64,000 nucleotides of DNA from Lacticaseibacillus pantheris DSM 15945 = JCM 12539 = NBRC 106106 (GTDB lineage Bacteria > Bacillota > Bacilli > Lactobacillales > Lactobacillaceae): assembly GCF_001311175.1 (NCBI RefSeq), contig NZ_BBAI01000002.1:88452-152451 (forward strand). Reading direction: 5' to 3'. This document shows, piece by piece, positions 54,910-64,000 of the stretch (the stretch's first letter is position 1; each line of letters starts with the position of its first letter). The position numbers and the translations under genes are program-made. The notes under the pieces were generated by a model. That model ran no database searches. It saw only the letters and a program-made list of their open reading frames with translations, and was not told where the DNA came from.

Positions 54910-56143
54910 GTGGCCACTGATAACGAAAAAGAGCAACAACAGCAGGGGGACCGTATTGACTACGGGATCATCCTGACCATCATGCTGTTAGCGTTGGTCG
55001 GTTGCGCAGCCATCTTTATGGCAACTGCCAATGCCAGTAGCACGGGGGCGGCAATCAAAGCCGTCATTATGCAAATAGTTTGGTATGCGATTGGGGCTGC
55101 TGGTATCGCGGTGGTCATGCGGTTTGACACCGAACAGTTATGGCGGATTGCCCCCGTACTTTATTGGGTCGGCATCTTCCTACTTATTGCCGTCCTGTTT
55201 CTGTACGACCGGCAAACGGCGTTAGCTAACGGGGCCAAGTCCTGGTTTAAGTTTGGGCCGATTACGTTTCAGCCCAGTGAAGTGATGAAGCCAGCTTACA
55301 TTTTAATGTTGGCGCGGGTGGTCACTTTACACAATGCTCAGGTTAGTCACTCAGTGCGCAACGACTTTCGGTTGTTGGGTCAGATGCTAATTTGGACCCT
55401 ACCCGTGGTCGTCCTGATGATTTTGCAGCACGACTTTGGTAGTACGTTGGTATTCCTGGCCATCTTTGCCGGGGTGGTGCTCATATCGGGAATTAGCTGG
55501 AAGATTATCCTACCGGTGGCCATCTTTGCGGTGGTAGTCGGCGGGGGGACCATCCTCTTGGTTACCCAATCCTGGGGACGCGTGATTTTGGAGCGGGTAG
55601 GGTTTGAAGCCTACAATTTGCGCGGATTGACTCGTGGTTGGATCCGTCTGGAGCTACGTCAGGGAATAGCTATCAGCTATGGCAAGCGATGAAGGCCATC
55701 GGTTCTGGCGGTCTGACCGGTAGTGGGTTAGGCAATTTGCAGGTTACGGTGCCCGTCCAGACTTCCGACATGATCTTTTCGGTTATTGGCGAGACGACCG
55801 GGTTCCTCGGGTCTGGGGTATTGATACTGTTGTACTTCCTGCTGATTTACCAGATGATTCGCGTGACGTTTGATACCAAAAATGAGTTTTACGCGTACAT
55901 CTCAACTGGGGTCATCATGATGATCATTTTCCACGTTTTTGAAAATGTCGGGATGAACATCGGGTTACTACACTAACGGGGATTCCGTTGCCGTTCATTA
56001 GTTCAGGGGGGTCATTCCTACTGGCGAACATGTTGTCTGTGGGGATGGTGCTGTCGATGCGCTACCACTACCAGAGCTACATGTTCAGCCGCGATCGGGA
56101 AGACTTCAGTCAGGTACAATTAACGCCCAAACGCAATGAATAA
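54910..56143 (+). CDS. rodA: RodA/FtsW family peptidoglycan glycosyltransferase, two frame breaks
   Basis: SEDS polymerase with about ten membrane helices. TFQPSEVMKPAYILMLARVV carries the family motif, LQHDFGSTLVF is in the catalytic region, and GNSYQLWQAMKAIGSGG and IPLPFISSGGS follow. Breaks lie near 55640 (WIDPSG expected) and near 55970 (CTACACTA for CTACCACTA, GLLPLTGIPLPF). The true end is TAA 56141-56143. Repaired length is about 411 aa. Its position after mreB indicates rod elongation rather than division. Confidence 0.93.
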
Positions 56144-56157
56144 TGGTGAAGGGCTGT

Positions 56158-56262
56158 GCCAAAAGGCGGTCAGTTCCCGGTATACAAGGCGGCATCAGCG
56201 GAAATCTCGAACTTAGGATTTCTGCTGATGCCGTCTTGTATGTTAGGGAGTTGCCTTTTGGC
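56158..56262. repeat. Palindromic element C between rodA and the T-box
   Basis: Almost perfect inverted repeat with 47-nt arms: GCCAAAAGGC, TATACAAG.CGGCATCAGC and GAAATC against their complements, with a 10-nt loop. It does not share the family A or B core. The stretch after it (56263-56460) contains a minus-strand frame without family resemblance. It could serve as the rodA terminator or be a mobile palindrome. Confidence 0.7.
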
Positions 56263-56463
56263 GCGCGACCACGATGTATCGTTCGTGTGCCAAAGGCTTC
56301 TGTCACAATCCCTTTTTGTAGGGCACGGAGTAGAACGTCTTCTGGTCAGCATAGCCCATTTATAGCGGTCAGCCTTGCTGAATAGGGCTGCAACCAACCC
56401 AATTGAGGCGTCGTTCAATAACAGCGACTCACACCAAAAATTCACAATCGACTCATTCTAGGG

Positions 56464-56492
56464 TTGACATTACCCCTGCTTCCGCGTACCCT
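56464..56492 (+). promoter_or_regulatory. Promoter of the met T-box leader
   Basis: TTGACA (56464-56469), a 17-nt spacer, TACCCT (56487-56492). Confidence 0.55.
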
Positions 56493-56499
56493 ATATTTA

Positions 56500-56778
56500 A
56501 ATCATCAAACGTAAACGAGTGACGTGAGAGAGATGGTGCATACGACCTAACAGAGACCCCGGATGGTGCGAATGGGAGGTACGGTGCCCAGAGAATGGCT
56601 CACTGATCGGTGCGCCGAGTTCCCGTATGGGGATTAGGTGGCAATGGCTGGCATCCATTATCTTGCACACGGGTTGTTTGACTCGTTAGTAAGGCTCGTG
56701 ACTGCAGCACGAGCGATTTAGAATGGTACCGCGGGACTCCGCTTCTAACAGTTGGTTAGGGGTGGAGTTTTTTTTACG
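56500..56778 (+). promoter_or_regulatory. T-box riboswitch, methionine specifier, upstream of metQNP
   Basis: The T-box sequence GAATGGTACCGCGGG (56721-56735) is canonical. Stem I is formed near 56520 by GTGAG pairing with CTCAC near 56599. The specifier bulge on its 3' side reads GAGAATGG, placing ATG (Met) at 56595-56597. The terminator hairpin ACTCCGCTTCTAAC/GTTAGGGGTGGAGT (56736-56769) plus a T8 tract competes with the antiterminator that contains the T-box. Uncharged tRNA-Met should turn the operon on. Confidence 0.88.
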
Positions 56779-56840
56779 TTTGGTGGTACGTCCAACCGCA
56801 AATAAAAAAAATACGATTTCAATTATGGAGGGTTTTACAC

Positions 56841-57664
56841 ATGAAGAAGAAGTTTGTTGCACTCACAGCATTGGTCGCTGCTTTGCCGGTTTTCCTGGCC
56901 GCATGTGGTAGTAGTAGTTCCAGCACCAAGACGACCACCGTTAAGATTGGTGTGATTGGTTCTGACGCTGACGTTTGGAAGCCAGTGGCTAAGCGCCTGA
57001 AGAAGCAAAACATTAACTTGAAGCTAGTTGAGTTTACCGACTACAACAAACCTAACCAGGCTTTGCTGGACGGGGATATCGACCTGAACGCGTTCCAGAC
57101 CATCCAATTCCTGGATAACTGGAACAAGGCACACAAGTCGAACATCGCGAATGTCGGTAACACGTACATCGGACCGGTTCGTCTGTACTCACAGAAGGTT
57201 AAGAAGCTTAGTGCGTTGAAGAAGGACGCCAAAGTGGCGATTGCAAACGACCAGACCAACGAAGCTCGGGCCCTGGAACTGTTGCAGCAGGCGGGTTTAA
57301 TCAAGTTGAACCCAGACAAGACGTTCCCAACCACCCGCGACATCACCAGCAACAAGTTGAACCTGAACATTACGCCCGTAGATGCATCCCAGACGGCGCG
57401 TTCACTGACCTCGGTTGACGCGGCCGTGGTTAACAACGATATCGCGCTGAACGCTAAGCTCAAGCCAAGTAGCGCTATCTACGTGGAAAAGATTACTAAG
57501 GCCAGCAAGCCGTTCGTGAATGTGGTTGCGGCTACCAACAAAAACAAGAACAACAAGGTTTACAAGAAGGTTGTGAAGGCTTACCAGAATGAGGCCACTA
57601 AGAAGGTCATCAAGAAGGTGTACAATGGTTCTACCGAGCTGCATGGGACTTGTCCTTTAAGTAG
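56841..57664 (+). CDS. metQ: Methionine ABC transporter substrate-binding lipoprotein, one frame break near the end
   Basis: Lipoprotein signal with lipobox LAACG, then an NlpA-family domain (VKIGVIGSDADVWKPV, LVEFTDYNKPNQALLDGDID, DLNAFQ, VAIANDQTNEARALELLQ). The raw frame ends 12 codons late with unrelated sequence. One missing A near 57636 gives the family ending EAAWDLSFK with stop TAG 57662-57664. About 275 aa. The T-box and gene order point to methionine as substrate. Confidence 0.94.
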
Positions 57665-57716
57665 CCAGTACTGCTTGAGTGAGGATCACCGCCCGGCATG
57701 ATTGCGGGACGGCAGG

Positions 57717-57764
57717 GGCACCGTTACTCAAACCCGTGCTTTGGGTTTAAGCGATGGTGCTTTT
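57717..57764 (+). terminator. Hairpin between metQ and metN
   Basis: GGCACC pairs with GGTGCT, enclosing AAACCC/GGGTTT, and is followed by TTTT. It may reduce metNP expression relative to the binding protein, or protect the metQ mRNA end. Confidence 0.5.
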
Positions 57765-57825
57765 GTCCGATATGGATATGGCCAGTGCACTCAAATGAAC
57801 CGTGAGGATAGTAGGAGGAACAGCG

Positions 57826-58889
57826 ATGAGCGATGCACCAATCATCACGTTGCAGGATGTTGACGTGTTATTCGAAGAAAAGAAGCAGGAGGTCCACGCG
57901 GTGGATCACGTCGACTTGGAGGTTAACCGGGGCGAAATCTACGGTATTGTGGGTTACTCTGGTGCCGGTAAGTCCACCCTGGTGCGGCTCATTAACAGGT
58001 TACAGCGGCCAACCAGTGGGACCGTGACCGTTTTGGGTGACGATATGGCTAAGTTATCGGCTAAGGAGTTGCGCGACAAACGGCACAAAATCGGCATGAT
58101 TTTCCAACACTTCAACCTGATGGCAAGCCGGACGATTGCGGACAACGTGGCCTTTCCGTTACGTGGAACCATGCCGAAGGATCAGATTAAGAGCAAAGTC
58201 GATGAGCTACTGGAGTTGGTCGGGCTCTCCGAACGGGCTAAAGCCTATCCTGCCGAGCTATCTGGGGGCCAAAAGCAACGGGTTGGTATTGCCCGCGCAC
58301 TCGCGTCTGACCCTGAAATCCTCATTTCTGATGAAGCAACTAGTGCGTTGGACCCCAAAACGACGTCATCCATTTTGACGTTGTTGAAGAGTTTGAACCA
58401 GAAATTGGGGCTGACCATCGTGTTGATTACCCACCAAATGGAGGCCGTGAAGCAGGTATGTACACGCGTCGCCGTGATGGATGCCGGGAAGATTATCGAA
58501 CGGGGTTCGTTGGTGGATATCTTCGCCCACCCGCAAAAGCAGTTGACCAAGGACTTCATTGATACAACCATTCAGTTGGATGCAACTTTGACTGCCTTGA
58601 AGCTCCAGCCGGCCGTTCAGGACCTCGGACCGGGTAACCGGCTCGTCCGCCTGACGTATGTGGGCGACACCACGGATCAGCACTGGTGGCGACCCTATAC
58701 GCTGAATACGGGGTGAGCGCCAACATCCTCTTTGGGGACATTCAGAGCCTGCAGAACACACCGTTTGGTAACTTGATCGTTGTACTCACCGGTGCAGCGG
58801 ACCAGGTTGAGGCGGCGCTGACGTACCTCAAGCAAAACGATGTCACCGTTACGGATGTGGACCTGGAGGCAGTTGGGGGTGAGGACTAA
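57826..58889 (+). CDS. metN: Methionine ABC transporter ATP-binding protein, one frame break
   Basis: Walker [10 protein letters not shown], signature [16 protein letters not shown], Walker [14 protein letters not shown], and a C-terminal ACT-like NIL domain ([19 protein letters not shown]) that senses methionine in relatives. One missing G near 58681 (CAGCACTGG for CAGGCACTGG) splits the NIL domain. Repaired length is about 355 aa. ATG 57826 follows AGGAGG. Its stop overlaps the permease ATG. Confidence 0.95.
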
Positions 58890-59580
58890 TGATGCAATTT
58901 TTTTTGAAAAGTTTTTCCCGAACGTTGTCCCGTTGTGGAATGGTGATGATGGGGTGGTTGACGCGATTAACCAAACCCTCTACATGACCTTTTGGACCAG
59001 TTTAGTAGCGGGCATTATCGGCCTCTTGCTGGGAATTATACTACTTGTGACTGACGAACACGGTATTTTGGAGAACCGGCCATTTTATTCGGTTCTGGAC
59101 AAAGTGGTCAACGTGTTTCGTTCCATTCCGTTCGTCATCCTGCTGGCCATCCTGAATGGGGTTACCCGCGTGATTGTGGGGACCGGGATTGGCTCTACCG
59201 CCGCCCTAGTACCGTTAATTGTGGGTTCCGCACCGTTTTACGCCCGGCAGGTACAGAATGCGCTTTTAACCGTTGACGCAGGCGTGGTGGAAGCGGCCCA
59301 GGCGATGGGGACATCGCCAGTCGGTATTATCTTCCGCGTATATCTACGCGAAGGCTTGTCCGAGTTGATTCGGGTTTCCGTACTCACGATTATCAGTATC
59401 ATTGGTTTAACGGCAATGGCCGGTGCCATTGGTGGTGGTGGTTTGGGTAACTTGGCAATTAACACTGGTTACCTACGCTACGAAAACGACGTCATCTGGG
59501 TCAGCCTGATCTTCATTCTGGTCATGGTCTTCATTGTGCAATTTATCGGCGATTTACTTGCACGTAAGACTCACCATTAG
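58889..59580 (+). CDS. metP: Methionine ABC transporter permease, frame break at the N terminus
   Basis: MetI-type permease with five or six membrane helices. The EAA loop VEAAQAMGTSPVGIIF is complete, and TLYMTFWTSLVAGIIGLLLG is typical. The first few codons (MMQFF) are out of frame because the T8 run at 58898-58905 does not fit a multiple of three. ATG 58889 overlaps the metN stop. About 230 aa. Confidence 0.93.
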
Positions 59581-59678
59581 ACGAATATCTATTTACGGTT
59601 GTACGGCCGGTTAATTATTGCTTTGTGTAATGATTGAGCAAGCTAACCGCTTATCGAGACTGTCATTTAATCCTACTA

Positions 59679-59724
59679 TAAGCCCCCGCGCTAAAAATAT
59701 TTTAGTGCAGGGGCTTTCTTTTTA
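59679..59724 (+). terminator. Terminator of the met operon
   Basis: AAGCCCCCGCGCTAAAA pairs with TTTTAGTGCAGGGGCTT around a short loop, followed by TCTTTTT. Confidence 0.9.
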
Positions 59725-59823
59725 TGGATATAATTAACCTATAGTTGTTTGTTGCTTGGTATGGCAGTATTTGTACCAGAGAATTGGTGGACACGATTGT
59801 GACCGCCAGAGGGGTGTCTGTAT

Positions 59824-60690
59824 ATGGTAAATGATGGACAGGAAGTACGGATTTTAGGCGACAGGGTACGTTATTTTCGTAAGCTCCGGGGGATGTCACA
59901 GAGTAAGCTCGCGGAAGGCATTTGTACCCAGGCGACGATTAGCCTCGTTGAAAAGAGGAACAAAGTTCCGAGTATGAAAATTCTTGTACGGATTGTCAGA
60001 CGATTAGGGGTAGAAATGACTGATGTGGTGGTTGAACCACAAAACACGGTGCAAATAGCGTTGAACCGCGCCATTAGTGCAATTCGTCAGCGTCAGCCAC
60101 AGCAAGCCGCACAGGAGCTTGAGGTTTTGGAAGATGAAACTGATTTGCGGACTGTTGACGACCACAAACGTTTCTACTATGTTCGTGGAATGATCGAACT
60201 CATCGGTAACCACAAACCCGAGGAAGCAATTTTCTACTTCAACCGGGTCCTGCAACTCTTTGCCGGTGAGGATGCGGATGTATACGCGGTCATGGCCGTG
60301 TTGGGATTAGCGTTGGCGTACGCAGACATGGATAACCTACAACGGACGCGAATCTATGTTACCGAGGCGCTAACCTTGCTGCAGGACATTCACCGGGAAG
60401 GGGATACGTTCTTAGATAGCGCGCTACTCATTAGGTGGTATATTTGTAAAGCGCTGTTCCAACTGGGAGACCACAAAGAAGTGTTGGAGCGTACCGAGGA
60501 CGCAATTAACCTAGCCGTGGATAATGAACGCTTGTTCTTACTCGATGAGTTCTACGCGCTACGGGCACGCTGCCTTGTGCAACTACGCGCTGAGAACACC
60601 ACCGAGGCGTATACGGTCGCAATCTCCCTGGCTAGTGTTAATCAAAACCACGACTTAGCGGCGAGTCTACAAGCGGAAATAGCTAGTTAA
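59824..60690 (+). CDS. XRE-family regulator with TPR domain (RRNPP-like)
   Basis: 288 aa. HTH_3 at about residues 12-68 (GDRVRYFRKLRGMSQSKLAEG...EKRNKVPS), followed by an all-helical region with degenerate TPR repeats (HKRFYYVRGMIELIGNHKPEEAIFYFNRVL). This is the layout of peptide-sensing Rgg/PlcR-type regulators. No short secreted peptide gene is evident within 250 nt on either side. Target and ligand are unknown; the adjacent stress genes on the other strand are convergent, not divergent. Confidence 0.82.
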   Translation: MVNDGQEVRILGDRVRYFRKLRGMSQSKLAEGICTQATISLVEKRNKVPSMKILVRIVRRLGVEMTDVVVEPQNTVQIALNRAISAIRQRQPQQAAQELEVLEDETDLRTVDDHKRFYYVRGMIELIGNHKPEEAIFYFNRVLQLFAGEDADVYAVMAVLGLALAYADMDNLQRTRIYVTEALTLLQDIHREGDTFLDSALLIRWYICKALFQLGDHKEVLERTEDAINLAVDNERLFLLDEFYALRARCLVQLRAENTTEAYTVAISLASVNQNHDLAASLQAEIAS

Positions 60691-60731
60691 GTCAAAAGTT
60701 GCAACGTTATTTATCAATAAATGATTTGGGT

Positions 60732-60788
60732 AAAAAAAGACACCGACAGGTCGTAACGTCAAGCGTTACTCTGTCGGTGTTATTTTTG
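60732..60788. terminator. Bidirectional terminator
   Basis: ACACCGACAG/CTGTCGGTGT outer stem with an inner GTAACG/CGTTAC hairpin; A7 on the left and T5 on the right. It serves the convergent XRE-TPR and usp genes. Confidence 0.88.
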
Positions 60789-60833
60789 TCAGAACACAGA
60801 CACCACGATGTGGAAAGGTGGTGTGCTTGTGCA

Positions 60834-61331
60834 CTATTCTTCATTATCTGGTGATGGCTGCTTAGTGGTGGCCAGGACTGGTTTATTGGCCAAATCCGTC
60901 CGGACAACGAGTACGTCGCAAGGTGCTTCACGAGTGACGTAAGCAGTAACAGACCCAATCAGTAGCCGCTCAACCGCGTTCAGTCCAGTGGCCCCAATCA
61001 TGATCAAATCAATTTGGCGTTCCTTCGGGATGTCGCGGGCAATCACAGTCTTAGGCGCACCATACTCGATGGTGTAACTAACGTCCTGCAAGCCGGCGTC
61101 CTGCGCGGTCTGCACGTAGTCGGCCATGGTCTTTTTGGCGGCCGCCGTTACCTGTTCAACCATTGCTGAGTCAAAGCTGGAGACGTTTTGGAATGCCCTG
61201 GTATCCACAATGTGTACCAAGAGTAGTTCCGCATCGTTCCGCTGGGCAACGGCGATGGCCTTCTTAAATGCAATCTCCGCCTCGTAAGAACCGTCGACGG
61301 CGACCAAAATGTGTTTGTATTGTTGAAGCAT
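60834..61331 (-). CDS. Universal stress protein, UspA family
   Basis: 165 aa. Start YKHILVAVDGSYEAEIAF and the ATP-binding signature GATGLNAVERLLIGSVTAYV (G-2x-G-9x-G-S/T pattern) are present, so it is likely the ATP-binding subtype. An extra tail of about 17 polar residues follows. AAGGAGGTG precedes the ATG. Last gene after the 6S RNA and a small membrane protein on the same strand. Confidence 0.93.
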   Translation of the reverse strand: MLQQYKHILVAVDGSYEAEIAFKKAIAVAQRNDAELLLVHIVDTRAFQNVSSFDSAMVEQVTAAAKKTMADYVQTAQDAGLQDVSYTIEYGAPKTVIARDIPKERQIDLIMIGATGLNAVERLLIGSVTAYVTREAPCDVLVVRTDLANKPVLATTKQPSPDNEE

Positions 61332-61412
61332 AAGCCCACCTCCTTCATTAGGTTACCTTAAGCATACAATGTTGTGAAAGCTTTTTCAATGACAATGAGA
61401 GCGTGATTGGAA

Positions 61413-61685
61413 TCATAGGTAGCGCGTAAATGATAGCGCAAACAGACCCATGATTGCTGCCCCCAGAACGAGTGCGACTAGGGCTAGATTCACAATGTTC
61501 ACAAAAGCTGACACCAACGACAAAACCGCCGCCACTATGAGGCTGTACCCAGTCAGACCCATAGCTTGGGCTAGCGGTGTGCTGGGTTGAGTAAAGGTGA
61601 GAAATGGTTTGGTCCGGTGACTAAGTAGGTACCAAGCAATGGCGGCTAGAATAACGGCGTACAGAAGCATTAGAATCATTAACAT
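61413..61685 (-). CDS. Small membrane protein of unknown function
   Basis: 90 aa with three hydrophobic segments (MLLYAVILAAIAWYLL, SLIVAAVLSLVSAFV, LALVALVLGAAIMGLF). I do not recognise a family. It lies between the 6S RNA and usp, the same layout described for lactobacillar loci where this RNA was first found next to a hypothetical gene and usp. AAGGAG precedes the ATG. Confidence 0.72.
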   Translation of the reverse strand: MLMILMLLYAVILAAIAWYLLSHRTKPFLTFTQPSTPLAQAMGLTGYSLIVAAVLSLVSAFVNIVNLALVALVLGAAIMGLFALSFTRYL

Positions 61686-61732
61686 TATTGTCTCCTTAAG
61701 GGTGAGCGTAGTTGCGTGCTCATTTTAACCAC

Positions 61733-61966
61733 AAAAAAACTGGCGCGAGGCCAGCCAAAAGTTGTCTTTTGATTTGAAGGACTAAATGGTGCCGTTGTAG
61801 CTTCCCAATTCTTGTGAACCCGCGATAAAGCAGGTGGGAATATATGCAGCGCGCTCGTGTGTGCTAAGTGATATAGCACAATTGTCGTGCTAGTCCCATA
61901 TTCCCAATGTAATGAGAATGTTCGGTCAACTGATTAGAGGGAAGAGCGAACACCTTAGTGGCTTCA
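61733..61966 (-). ncRNA. ssrS: 6S RNA (lacto-usp type)
   Basis: Read on the minus strand, the 5' part TTGATGAAG.CACTAAGGTG pairs with CACCATTTAGTCCTTCAA near the 3' end, forming a long closing stem. A large open region separates it from an upper stem (GGGAATATG with CATATATTCCC) and a terminal hairpin (TAGCACGACAATTGTGCTA). A long duplex with a central bubble that mimics an open promoter is the hallmark of 6S RNA, which binds the housekeeping RNA polymerase. The terminator GGCTGGCCTCGCGCCAG and T7 ends it at 61733. Confidence 0.75.
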
Positions 61967-61971
61967 TCAAT

Positions 61972-62000
61972 AATATAGCATTATCCACCACCAGATACAA
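61972..62000 (-). promoter_or_regulatory. Promoter of the 6S RNA
   Basis: On the minus strand TTGTAT (62000-61995), a 17-nt spacer and TATATT (61977-61972) lie 6-7 nt before the start of the closing stem. Confidence 0.7.
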
Positions 62001-62191
62001 TACTTTGTTCTTGGTAAAATTTGTCTAAAGCGCGGGAGTGCGGCATTGACAACGTTTGCAAGATGCTGAAGCGGTGTTAACTGAGCCTGACGTTATTCAA
62101 GCTTAACGTCGGGGTCATGTTGACCAGTTGTCCGTTCGCGTCTTTGCCCATTATCGTGGTATTGTAGGTAAAGAAATGGGGGATCACAATC

Positions 62192-63965
62192 ATGCAAATG
62201 ACGGACGACATGCAACAAATATTCGCGCACGGAATGGGCGCACTCCGCACCGATCTGCCGGTACGAATCTTGCGACTCGGTGGATGGAATCAACCCACCG
62301 CCGCCGACTCACGAATGAGTCCGTACCTCTACCCAATCAGTGACGCGGCGGCCATTATTATGGGTGCGCAAACGGTCGACACCCACTTGGCCTGGTCGAG
62401 TTGGCGCGCCGCCGTGGACACCGCCCCAGACATGGTGGGGGTGAGCGCTTGGACGCCGACCAACGCGGGGGTGCGCGTGCAGTTAGCGTTGCCCGAGGCC
62501 ATTTTTACCGACCTGTTTACGGATTCCGGCAAAGAGGTACAGGCTCAGGGCTATGTTACTTACCGTAACGGTTGGTATTTGCGCTGGGCCCAACGCCTGC
62601 AGCGTCGATTGCCCGGCATCGCGCAGTTGTTGCGGCCCTCCGCACCAGAATTTTCACCGGCTGGGGTGGATTTCACTAATCTGCGGCGTTACCAACAAAC
62701 GGTGGGCGAACCAACAATTGGTGCGGTTCCCGGTACCGTCACGTTGGCTGGCGTCCGTTTGACCGAGCGCGGGGTATTGACGGTTGACCTTGACCTGCCT
62801 GCTGATTGTATCCCGGACGCGGCTCACCTGGCAGCCCTACGCGACCTGTGCTGGTTGACGTTGGCGGTGAACGACGATGAAACGGCGCCTTTGCCTGAAT
62901 TGGCTCGAGGGTTCGCGAATGTGGCGGGTGACCAGGGCGATGGGTGGAGCGGATTATCCGCGATGCCCCAGGAAGCCGGGCAGCCCGCAGGAACGATTCT
63001 ACCCGGATTTGAGCACGAAGCTTTGACGCAACAAATCTACCTCCGTGCAGGACTGGTTGCAGGGATGGGCGTGACGCCGTTGGGCACAGAGCTGTGGTCT
63101 TTGGACGGGGAACAGCAAAGCGTCATTATTGCTGGGCAGCAGGTGGGGCTGAACCCAGACGCGGCCGTTGCGTTGACCCGTAATCGGGACGCCTGATGCG
63201 CTTCCTCGGCACCCATGGGTTGGTCGTACCCCGCGGTAATACTTACCGCAACGCTGATGCGGCGGTGGCGGATTTTGACCGTAGCTTTGGCCACAAAAGT
63301 ATTTTTGTTGGCGGTACCGATACCCAGGGCCCCGGTTCTGGCAGCGTGGCCATGCCGGTGCCACCGACCCCTGAGCGGTTTGCCGAGGTGGTGCGTGCAC
63401 TGGGTGACGATATCATGGTGCAACTGCTGGCCCCGGGTAGCCTGTACCGTTGCCTAGTGCTGGATGGCAAAGTTTTAGCCGTGCAGGCGCGAGATTATGC
63501 GTACGTCGTGGGTGACGGTCGCCATGACGTGGCTGCTCTGTTGGCGGCTAAACGCACTCGACGGGCAGCGGCTGGTCAACCGACTTTGGCGCTGGATGCC
63601 GGGGTCACCGCAGGCTAGCACGGCAAAACGTGACGTCGGCGAGCGTGATTCCGCGGGGCACCCAGGTGTACCTCGGCCGGGATACGGCGGCGTTTGTAGC
63701 CGGAGAATATTGGGATGATCGCGCAAGTCTCGATCAGAGTTATGACGTGGTTGCCGTTCAGGCCGCGACGGCGTTGGGGTTACGTTATTGTACGGTTGAC
63801 CTAGCCGTCATCAACGGTTTTATCGCCTACAGCGAGGACCAGGCGGAGTTGGCGCAAGTGGTCGGTGTGGACGCGACACCGGACTTGGTGAGTTTCTTAC
63901 GCCCTACGATTGGGGACGGTAATGACTTTGCGCCGGCAGTATTAGCAGCGGCTTTGGCAAAATAA
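62192..63965 (+). CDS. Divergent GshF-like ATP-grasp protein, two frame breaks
   Basis: About 590 aa after repair. The C-terminal third follows the ATP-grasp half of bifunctional glutathione synthetase GshF (GshAB): ALMRFLGTHGLVVPRG, FIFVGGT-like SIFVGGTD, YRCLVLDGKVLAVQARDYAYV, VVGDGRHDVAALL. The N-terminal part has only weak resemblance to gamma-glutamylcysteine ligase. Usual GshF landmarks such as NSNISTGG and ELNFNPALH are not seen. One base is missing near 63194 (DALMRFL line) and one near 63619 (TARLARQNV line). Glutathione synthesis is therefore not assured. Confidence 0.6.
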
Positions 63966-64000
63966 TGCACAGAAAAAACGGGTACAAGTACACGCGGCGT

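Noticed and set aside
56170..56445. Minus-strand frame between rodA and metQ
   Set aside because: It partly reads through palindrome C and shows no family resemblance or RBS.

Overview
This window is a contiguous chromosomal stretch from a lactic acid bacterium of the family Lactobacillaceae with a fairly GC-rich genome. The placement rests on the gene content and order: pcrA-ligA-camS-gatCAB-dagK-rlmD; tdk-prfA-prmC-tsaC-upp followed by the eight-gene F1Fo ATP synthase operon; DUF1146-mreB-epuA-yidD-DUF2969-rodA; metQNP behind a T-box; a tmRNA with the tag AKNENSYALAA; and a 6S RNA next to a universal stress protein gene. I cannot place the genus from the sequence alone.

Layout. 1-2.5 kb: TrpXYZ-type ABC importer, 5' end cut by the window. 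2.5-7.5 kb: SprT-like protein, acetyltransferases, tRNA-Leu(AAG), ECF S component, aromatic-acid-exporter-like membrane protein, cold shock protein with a predicted SD-sequestering leader, glucosaminidase. 7.6-12.3 kb: purine salvage and synthesis (xpt, pbuX, purK, purB). 12.7-25.2 kb: DNA repair, lipoprotein, Glu/Asp-tRNA amidotransferase, lipid kinase and rRNA methyltransferase. 25.2-31.9 kb: accessory block with an MFS pump and its TetR regulator, PfkB kinase, DUF2316/MarR pair, DUF2325 protein, acetyltransferase and a GH25-like protein lacking its catalytic acids. 32.4-39.7 kb: two-component system, tmRNA, a membrane-anchored unknown, an Ntn-type amidase and an FtsX-type ABC system. 40.6-51.9 kb: tdk-prfA-prmC-tsaC-upp and the ATP synthase. 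52.9-59.6 kb: cell-shape genes and the methionine importer. 59.8-64 kb: XRE-TPR regulator, Usp, 6S RNA and a divergent GshF-like ATP-grasp protein.

Two things stand out. First, intergenic gaps hold at least three families of long palindromic repeats. Family A (six copies, 200-300 nt) has a conserved RNA-like core with a recurring A.G mismatch in a stem whose other bases change in compensating pairs, enclosed by long, sequence-divergent outer arms. I know no name for it, and it is the best candidate here for something undescribed. Family B abuts the stop codons of two unrelated genes and is tandemly duplicated at one site.

Second, about 38 single-base frame breaks interrupt 26 genes, including essential ones (ligA, pcrA, gatB, prfA, atpA, atpG, purB). 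Most sit in short homopolymers: typically +1 in long A/T tracts and -1 in short G, C, A or T runs. This points to uncorrected sequencing error, not biology, so these genes are annotated as single CDSs spanning the break.
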